A stretch of 64,000 bases of DNA, taken from an uncultured Candidatus Melainabacteria bacterium. Its GTDB lineage: Bacteria > Cyanobacteriota > Vampirovibrionia > Gastranaerophilales > Gastranaerophilaceae. Where the stretch lies: assembly GCA_947364235.1 (NCBI GenBank), contig CANARY010000002.1, positions 186,001 through 250,000 of the forward strand. Direction: 5' to 3'. The notes beneath the pieces are model-generated. The model saw nothing but the letters and a program-made list of their open reading frames with translations, ran no database searches and was not told where the DNA came from. Below, piece by piece: positions 60,301 to 64,000 of the stretch. The position numbers and the translations under genes were made by a program. The first letter of the stretch is position 1. The number at the start of each line of letters is the position of its first letter.

Positions 60301-62509
60301 AGTTGTATCCACTTCAACAGTTTCAGCGACTGGTGCAACTTCGCTTTCTTCGCTGGGTGTAACTTCCGGTGAATACTACATTTACAAAGACGGAGTTAAA
60401 TACACAGCGTTAGTTGCTTCGAATGAGACGCTGGGCTCACTGATGGATACGCTTAAGTCGTTTGGTTTCCAGGCTGCTTTAGTAGATGACGGCGGAAGCT
60501 CTAAGCTTGTTGTGATAGGTTCTGGAGATTCTTATATTGCAAAATCAAATAATGCTTCAAATGCTTCTAATATTGTTGATAAGTTATTTAGCGGCAGCGC
60601 TGTTTCAGCAGCTCCAGCGCGTTCAATGATGCGTGCAAGGGCAGCTGCTCCTGCTCCGGGAGCTCCTGATACTTCTTACAATTATGCCGGCGGAATGTTG
60701 ATTTATACTACAATCACTCATACTTCTACTGCAACAGAAGATACTTTACTGAGCGCGTTTGACACTCCTTGGGGCGGTACAATGCTTAAATCTGCAGGAG
60801 ATTTGGTCTTGAGTGTTGACGGCAAGAACAGGCTTGTGAAAATTTCTGAGACAGAAACTTTCGGTTCTTTGATTGATAAGCTTAATTCTATTGGTGTAGA
60901 AGCTCAGATTATAGGCGGGAAGTTCTATATCAGCGAGATGAACAATGTTTCAATCGTAGCAAGCGGAACTACTTCAAGTATTATTAATCCGAATGCTAAT
61001 ATTCATTTGAATTACAAGAGTTCAATGGACATGTTTATGGAAAGTACTGCAGCAATCGAAAAAACAACCACGATAGTAGAAGAAGCCACTCTCTCTGCTT
61101 CGAATTATGCTGACTTAAACACAACTCTCGAAACTTTGAATATTACAGGCGGTACGTTCTCTGTGTATAGAAACGGTCAGAAAGCAACAATAAATATAAA
61201 CTCAGATAGTACATTCTCAGATTTACGTTCACAGATTTCATCAAGATTTTCTGATATCGATTTGAAATTTGATAACGGAAAGCTTGTAATATTTTCAAAA
61301 ACAGACGGAGTTGAAGTTAAAGCAGGTTCGACAACAGATACTTCTAATATGCTTTCTGTAACAGGGCTGGCTATGAATGAAGAGGGGCAGGCTGTGAGTG
61401 CAAGGCAGTTATTTAGTGTAAATGAAAATTCTGTATTGACTCAAGCTGGATTATTCAGAAAGGCTGATATCAAAGCAGGTACTTTCTATGTTGGAGAACA
61501 GGTAATTAATATTACTGACAAATCAACTTTGAATGATATAATTACGCAGATTAATTCATCTGACAAATCTAATGCAACTGCTTGGTGGGATAGTATTAAC
61601 GGCAGGTTTGTAATAAAAGCCAGGACAACAGGGGCTGCGCTTATAAATATTGAAGCTGGAACAAGTAATTTTACGGATGTAATGGGTTATACTGAAACTG
61701 AATGGTATGCTGACGGTTCTGTTAAATTTAGCAGAATGATGACTGAGCAGCAGAAAATTGGTGATAATGCAAGATTTTCTATTAATGGAACGTCTTTTAC
61801 TGCAACTTCAAATACTTTAACAAGCGATATTACAAGGATTAAAGGGCTTACAGTAAATCTTACCGGGCTTACGAACGGCGCTGCTGTTACTGTTAAAGTT
61901 GAAAAAGATAAAGAAACTGTTGCAAAATCTTTATCTGAGATTGTTGATTCTTATAATAAGCTTATGAAAAATGTTGATGAAGCTGTAGCAAGAAGCGGGG
62001 CTTTGCATAATCAGTCTATGCTTAAGATGCTAAGAAATCAGATACGAAATGCAATGACAGCATCTATCGGCGGTGACAGTGTGTTTAAAAATTTGCATGC
62101 AATCGGAGTTTCGGTATCTTCTGCTAATGCGAATAATATTTCAACTTCTAACGAAAGTATTATTAATCTGAGTTTTGACAAAGACAGTTTCTTGAAAGCT
62201 TATAGTGCTGATGCTGAAGCTGTGAGAGAATTGCTTATCGGTAAAGGGCTCAAAGGTGCAGCAGGAGCAACAGAAGGTGTATTTACCAAGGTTGAAAGTA
62301 TTGTTGAAAACGCACTTTCTTCTGTTATTGGATATTTTTCAATAGCTGATGAAGCTTATGCAAGAGAGATTAAGAAAATTGATAATAAGATTGTTAAAGG
62401 AACGGAAGCTATAGAAAAATATCGTGCAAGACTGAATAAAAAGTTTAATTCTATGGATATGTTAATTTCTAACATGCAGAATCAGTATAGTTCGTTTTTA
62501 GGTGCTTGA
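54314..62509 (+). CDS. fliD: Giant FliD-like flagellar hook-associated (cap) protein with about 20 internal repeats
   Basis: A 2731-residue protein; ordinary FliD has roughly 450-700. Residues 1-115 match FliD_N (GLASGLDTSSWVESLVALKQ then a coiled coil). Residues ~2490-2731 match FliD_C (LSEIVDSYNKLMKNVDEAV ... IEKYRARLNKKFNSMDMLIS). Between them lie about 20 units of 90-125 residues resembling the flagellin hook-IN motif: a TKLSELG opening, a short strand pair, a TTLSQLISAL-like helix, GIDASLSEDGTLTI and a closing LGL. Three consecutive N-terminal units (~240-565) are very similar to each other, and so are three near ~1770-2100. An Ala/Pro/Arg linker lies near residue 2100. GTG start after AAGGAT. 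FliD caps the filament and can bind host surfaces; here it may be a long adhesive cap. Frame intact throughout. Confidence 0.88.
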   Translation: MSISFSGLASGLDTSSWVESLVALKQAKVDTLEEQKETVLLSRETLNNIKSFFNSFRSVIEKVTDAKYGVVSMDIFAQKLAVSSNLNVLTASAATDAEEATYTVLVDNLATSTEAMSGLKSFNTIIQTETAAADTKLLDLGVKVGNIGINNNGVYNIIGIEENDTISSFIAKLRDIGVDASYNPNTGIFGINLDNDCIDDTLTVHKDGSVGTGILDVFHLEEKGGYESTFLQVTTSKTIVTTATEDTKLSEIGSIGTGNIQVNTGGGSHTVSVNGDKTLGELIEDLRNLGIDASLSEDGSLIIKDAEIVDSGGTGILDSLGLESEVGSKTQTTGGLTTVEVTTTTSAATGDTKLSELGTITNGNMLVKANGTTYTIGVSGSTTLSQLISALTSKGIDASLSEDGTLTIKDAEIIDNGTGILGALGLEGSVDSKNQTSVDLKTVQVTTTASAATGATKLSELGTIKSGNVLVKANGTTYTVAVSGTTTLSQLVSALTSKGIDAKLSSDGVLTIKDAEIVDSAGTGIANALGLQTEINSKTQTANNLSYKSVITTETSATGATKLGELETWKGTSQTLVAKSAAGKLTTITVTSTTTINDVVSKINSAGLSAALSSSGVLAVTGGQVTGVGAEILGIVSGSENTNSVWANGNTLYTQGVKYAVASNTLGELGISTTKPAGGYALAVFNSSNALVKEIAVTANTRIDDIFKSLGSYGISGTIADGRITLESGNGNYIKGVVAEGLGITTKTSVIVNSTSASSTSAIKYTVTQMVSGTTTFAQAGLNAAGKVMNVKTKENGVIKASITIDSNAKTFDNLFTQLSAQGVSASISNGVITFSSNQYYVDGSLADLLGVEAYSTSNAYTVGQSTTSTAQLMYTTAILATGAALIKDYITLDSNVSKNTIRIYANNNTSYKDFTITSSTTFDQMMTAMRNQGINVTLALTGILSFGTPTKGAYAADVAAGGVLSKLGIGANNTGVITLAVSQTSSSALTYKSENKTYFSCNSDVTLQNTKLGDILSMDAGKDYYIVKNQGSYSHKYLTVSPGNTISYQEIEYRPTVTVTVNSTMTIYQLQNACNYRGIDFDYYLGQQVGFYFNLDNILEFLSGSFMKDVLHAENSGHMAVIDNDYHHAGVTERTVTSRESLNLSAGSRFSDLGLGGNGSIDFSYAFQEISRVYNGITVYSQSTSSAAFYFDLNTTVQNFLDFLNNTIGVSAALSGGKLTIKQGSGTKKSILMSADSRGNHAEELLNIFKISLGSGVSYTQGATKGYSMNYYNRVVSTPVYKVSTVLAQATTSTKLVDMGIQEGEYTMFSYIDRSGTEAAKRNFMLTVNASTTVQDMLNRINSSSNLLNASFANGKLTITGKQTDNDHNAYITRFSSLFKNVFKLGDAGLDKTYQTTTLKKNTNSAVQTRQGAVPIGNIDGNTSGSNEASKTLRQVGLTSNATISMNNTDGKLTWKIITPNMRLEDFKKILTDYGVSVSFGNSKVTIGSLNDSEWIETMSDNLRNVLKLKNIGTGFTYEIIGNAAYENTSSRTIKTITTHTASGTTRLEQIDGFNGGNGNIIIHNEAGVMETVYINSTSTLNEFFSQIAAYGLTGSVNASGVVTINGKGRASISTASGGSNLVSLLKLSQSKASKTVTVNTTTAAISSTARIFASDDTQLGNLEYSNGTKLTFDSNGFAALVLQTKSHDGLLKNMTVNFTKTSTLGSVIQTLAGQGLNASIEASGLFSINTDKLSDFSVSGTLGAYLMGANYNKCYETRASEPLMSVKTSTLTAAATRETKLSDLGVTAGEYNIYKNGVKYTALISSDETVGTFMDTLAAFGIQAGLVNNGTSSKLVLQGSGDSYVAKSNSVSNTSNVVEKLFGTGAPSASYSYVGSELVSKTSTSTIAATGATALSNFGITTGEFNIFENGVKYTEYISADDTLESFMNKLQAHGIQAALINQGGSAKLMLTGNGNSYVAKSNSVSNVSNVVEKLFGTTSTVNNMTYTGSQQTTVVSTSTVSATGATSLSSLGVTSGEYYIYKDGVKYTALVASNETLGSLMDTLKSFGFQAALVDDGGSSKLVVIGSGDSYIAKSNNASNASNIVDKLFSGSAVSAAPARSMMRARAAAPAPGAPDTSYNYAGGMLIYTTITHTSTATEDTLLSAFDTPWGGTMLKSAGDLVLSVDGKNRLVKISETETFGSLIDKLNSIGVEAQIIGGKFYISEMNNVSIVASGTTSSIINPNANIHLNYKSSMDMFMESTAAIEKTTTIVEEATLSASNYADLNTTLETLNITGGTFSVYRNGQKATININSDSTFSDLRSQISSRFSDIDLKFDNGKLVIFSKTDGVEVKAGSTTDTSNMLSVTGLAMNEEGQAVSARQLFSVNENSVLTQAGLFRKADIKAGTFYVGEQVINITDKSTLNDIITQINSSDKSNATAWWDSINGRFVIKARTTGAALINIEAGTSNFTDVMGYTETEWYADGSVKFSRMMTEQQKIGDNARFSINGTSFTATSNTLTSDITRIKGLTVNLTGLTNGAAVTVKVEKDKETVAKSLSEIVDSYNKLMKNVDEAVARSGALHNQSMLKMLRNQIRNAMTASIGGDSVFKNLHAIGVSVSSANANNISTSNESIINLSFDKDSFLKAYSADAEAVRELLIGKGLKGAAGATEGVFTKVESIVENALSSVIGYFSIADEAYAREIKKIDNKIVKGTEAIEKYRARLNKKFNSMDMLISNMQNQYSSFLGA
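55030..56010 (+). repeat. Near-identical hook-IN-like repeat units in the N-terminal part of the giant FliD
   Basis: Three consecutive units share the pattern TKLSE(L/I)G, VKANGTTYT, TTLSQL, SALTSKGIDA and TIKDAEI-D with a terminal LGL. Aligned units differ at many synonymous codon positions while keeping the protein sequence, so the DNA repeats are older than they look at protein level. Confidence 0.75.
59620..60600 (+). repeat. Second group of near-identical repeat units in the giant FliD
   Basis: Three consecutive units share a Gly-Glu-(F/Y)-x-I opening, NGVKYT, a (T/S)FM or SLMDTL helix, GxQAALV, and a long conserved SYVAKSNSVSN-x-SNVVEKLFG ending. This type is distinct from the 55-56 kb units, indicating two separate expansions within one gene. 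Confidence 0.75.
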
Positions 62510-62571
62510 TAGAGCCATCTCTGTTCAAATGTTTTAATTTATGTTAAAATAAACTCAATGAGAGAGGGTTT

Positions 62572-64000
62572 ATGAATAAAATTCAGATTAAAGCGGAAAT
62601 TCTTGCGACTTTGACTGCGCTGATGACTTCCAGCATGCCTCAAGCATCGCTAATCACTGATTTGAAAAAGGTTGAAGATAAAAAAACTGTTTTGGATGTT
62701 TTAATACGCGAGCTTGTAAATGCAAATGAGCAAAAAGCTGTTATGATTTGCTGGCTTTTGATGGAGCTTATTGATAAAGAGACTTTAAATGATGAGCTTT
62801 GGAATGTGATTAAAGCGCCTGAATATAATGACCATGTTAAGATGATTGCTTTTAATATGCTCAAAGACTTAGGCAATAAAATCGACTATGAGGTAATCAG
62901 CGGGTATTTTGAGCAGTTTAATGAGCTCATAAACCGTGAAACTAAGCAGCTTTTAGAAACTGCAATTATGAATCCAGAAGCTCAAATTGATTTTATGGAT
63001 TTTTTAAACGCTCTTAATGACGAAGATAAAATTACGCTTATTAAATCTCTTGAAGAAGATTATGCATTTGATGCATTGGCAAATATTCTTATTCCTGTAT
63101 TTTTATATTATATTAATTCGGAAGTTGGAGGGGTTGCTTTAGAAATCCTCGGGCGTTCAAAATCTCAGCTTGCTTATCATGCTTTAGAGACTGCTAAATC
63201 TTTTGCTCCTGATTATTTGGAGACAAAAATTAATAAATCTCTCTCAGAGCTTAAGATGGCGGGTATCAGGGTTGATAATACAGAAGAGTTTTACAAGAAT
63301 ATTCTTTCTGAGACGAGACCGTATAAGGTTTATACTTCTTATCCTGACGGGCATGGGAATATGGCGATTATTTTTTCGAGAATCAGGCCGAATAGAACTT
63401 TGCAGTTTCTTGCAATTGTTACTAATCCGAGGTTTGGTATTTTAGATTCTTTTGGGTTTAATTCAATGACTCAGAATGATTTTTATAAAATAGTTGATAA
63501 GTTTTATAATTATCAGGAAAAATATGAAATTGCTCCTGGAGTTGCAAAATATCTTCTTGAACAGGCTGAAAACAATTCGCATTCTAACGGAGAGCAAATT
63601 CCTTATGAATACATCTGCTGGCAGAGTATTCTTCTGGATATTGAAGCTCAAAAACCTGAGCTTGACCTTGAAAAAAAAGAGCTTAGCCAGAAGGATATTG
63701 ATAAGCTTTGTATGAGCGAGTATGTTCAGAACTGGTTCTTTGATGAAATTACTTCTGATGCGTTTAAAGGGTTTATTGAAAAACTTTCTTTTGAGTTTAA
63801 AAATAATAACTTTAGCGTGGATTTAGATAAGTTTATTGCAGATAATTTTAATAGTGTTTATAACGCAAAAGAGCTTGCTTATAAGCTTATTACTTTTAAT
63901 ATTTCTGCTTATTTGAGAATGCAGAAAGGTGATGAAGAGCTCGCTCTGCTATTGTACTCGCTTGGAACGAATTACAGCTTTTTAACTAATATTTTGAGAA
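62572..64000 (+). CDS. Large helical protein of unknown function, truncated by the window end
   Basis: An open frame beginning with ATG at 62572, after GAGAGAGGGTTT, runs 476 codons without a stop to the window edge. The first ~240 residues are Leu/Lys-rich helical repeats that look HEAT-like (TVLDVLIRELVNANEQKAV, ELIDKETLNDELWNVIKAP). Residues ~245-330 form a distinct domain (RPYKVYTSYPDGHGNMAIIF, RIRPNRTLQFLAIVTNPRFG). More helices follow. No signal peptide. It follows the giant FliD by 62 bases and may be co-transcribed. Family not recognised. Confidence 0.75.
   Translation, partial: MNKIQIKAEILATLTALMTSSMPQASLITDLKKVEDKKTVLDVLIRELVNANEQKAVMICWLLMELIDKETLNDELWNVIKAPEYNDHVKMIAFNMLKDLGNKIDYEVISGYFEQFNELINRETKQLLETAIMNPEAQIDFMDFLNALNDEDKITLIKSLEEDYAFDALANILIPVFLYYINSEVGGVALEILGRSKSQLAYHALETAKSFAPDYLETKINKSLSELKMAGIRVDNTEEFYKNILSETRPYKVYTSYPDGHGNMAIIFSRIRPNRTLQFLAIVTNPRFGILDSFGFNSMTQNDFYKIVDKFYNYQEKYEIAPGVAKYLLEQAENNSHSNGEQIPYEYICWQSILLDIEAQKPELDLEKKELSQKDIDKLCMSEYVQNWFFDEITSDAFKGFIEKLSFEFKNNNFSVDLDKFIADNFNSVYNAKELAYKLITFNISAYLRMQKGDEELALLLYSLGTNYSFLTNILR

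Noticed and set aside
55030-60600. Repeats of the giant gene as an assembly artefact or transposon array
   Set aside because: The frame is intact, units diverge at the DNA level and there are no transposase genes or terminal repeats.

Overview
The window is AT-rich, densely packed bacterial DNA with short intergenic gaps, Shine-Dalgarno sites of the AGGAG type, many 1-17 nt gene overlaps and small operons on both strands. I see no rRNA, tRNA, CRISPR array, insertion sequence or prophage. The gene mix suggests a non-photosynthetic, anaerobic, fermentative member of the Melainabacteria/Vampirovibrionia, probably order Gastranaerophilales: a four-subunit ferredoxin-dependent 2-oxoacid oxidoreductase, a cyanobacterial-style Ski2-like DEVH helicase, a SigF-like sigma factor, GH57 and GH13 glucan enzymes, and two proteins with the MGMAASQ N-terminus that I recall from that group. 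The lineage is inferred from content; no marker phylogeny was run.

Layout. 1-6.4 kb: a small protein, the DEVH helicase, flagellin, and a Vor/Kor-type oxidoreductase operon in delta-alpha-beta-gamma order. 6.4-13.4 kb: the first MGMAASQ protein, the overlapping chain miaB-alr-tonB-like, then pilT-recO-gatD on the minus strand. 13.4-20.8 kb: a small cysteine-repeat peptide, a GH57 hydrolase, a secreted protein, a sigma factor overlapping gcvPB, and a TPR protein. 21-30 kb: the second MGMAASQ protein, ffh-pth-TPR-U32 peptidase, a large unknown protein, and era. 30-42 kb: a GH13 enzyme, a His-codon leader with an attenuator-like RNA upstream of an unknown membrane protein, a B12-type radical SAM protein, a sugar-type MFS transporter, rph, an Ala/Glu-repeat translocator-like protein, rqcH, rmlA and a thioredoxin-like protein. 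42-51.4 kb: a DnaJ-like protein, queE, a sigma factor-pilD operon, an MlaE permease, an EF-hand protein, ilvE and a dicarboxylate symporter. 51.4-64 kb: valS, a 2731-residue FliD-like protein, and the 5' part of a large ORF that runs off the end.

The main theme is a scattered flagellar or flagellar-export gene set. Three unlinked genes of unknown function (the two MGMAASQ proteins and the translocator-like protein) share an almost identical upstream block: a TTGTAACAA box, then TAAAGTTT, an 11-12 nt gap, and GCCG. The last two elements match the sigma-28 (FliA) promoter consensus. The window also encodes flagellin, two sigma factors that could read such promoters, and a FliD-like cap protein about five times the usual size that is filled with hook-IN-type repeats. 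Taken together this suggests an unusual flagellum or flagellum-exported surface structure with several undescribed components.

Other points of interest are the His leader/attenuator without a histidine gene, a C8 tract directly before the ribosome-binding site of the giant FliD gene, a perfect 14-bp inverted repeat in a divergent promoter region, and a possible modified-peptide precursor with three 12-residue Cys repeats. The remaining genes are ordinary housekeeping and central metabolism.
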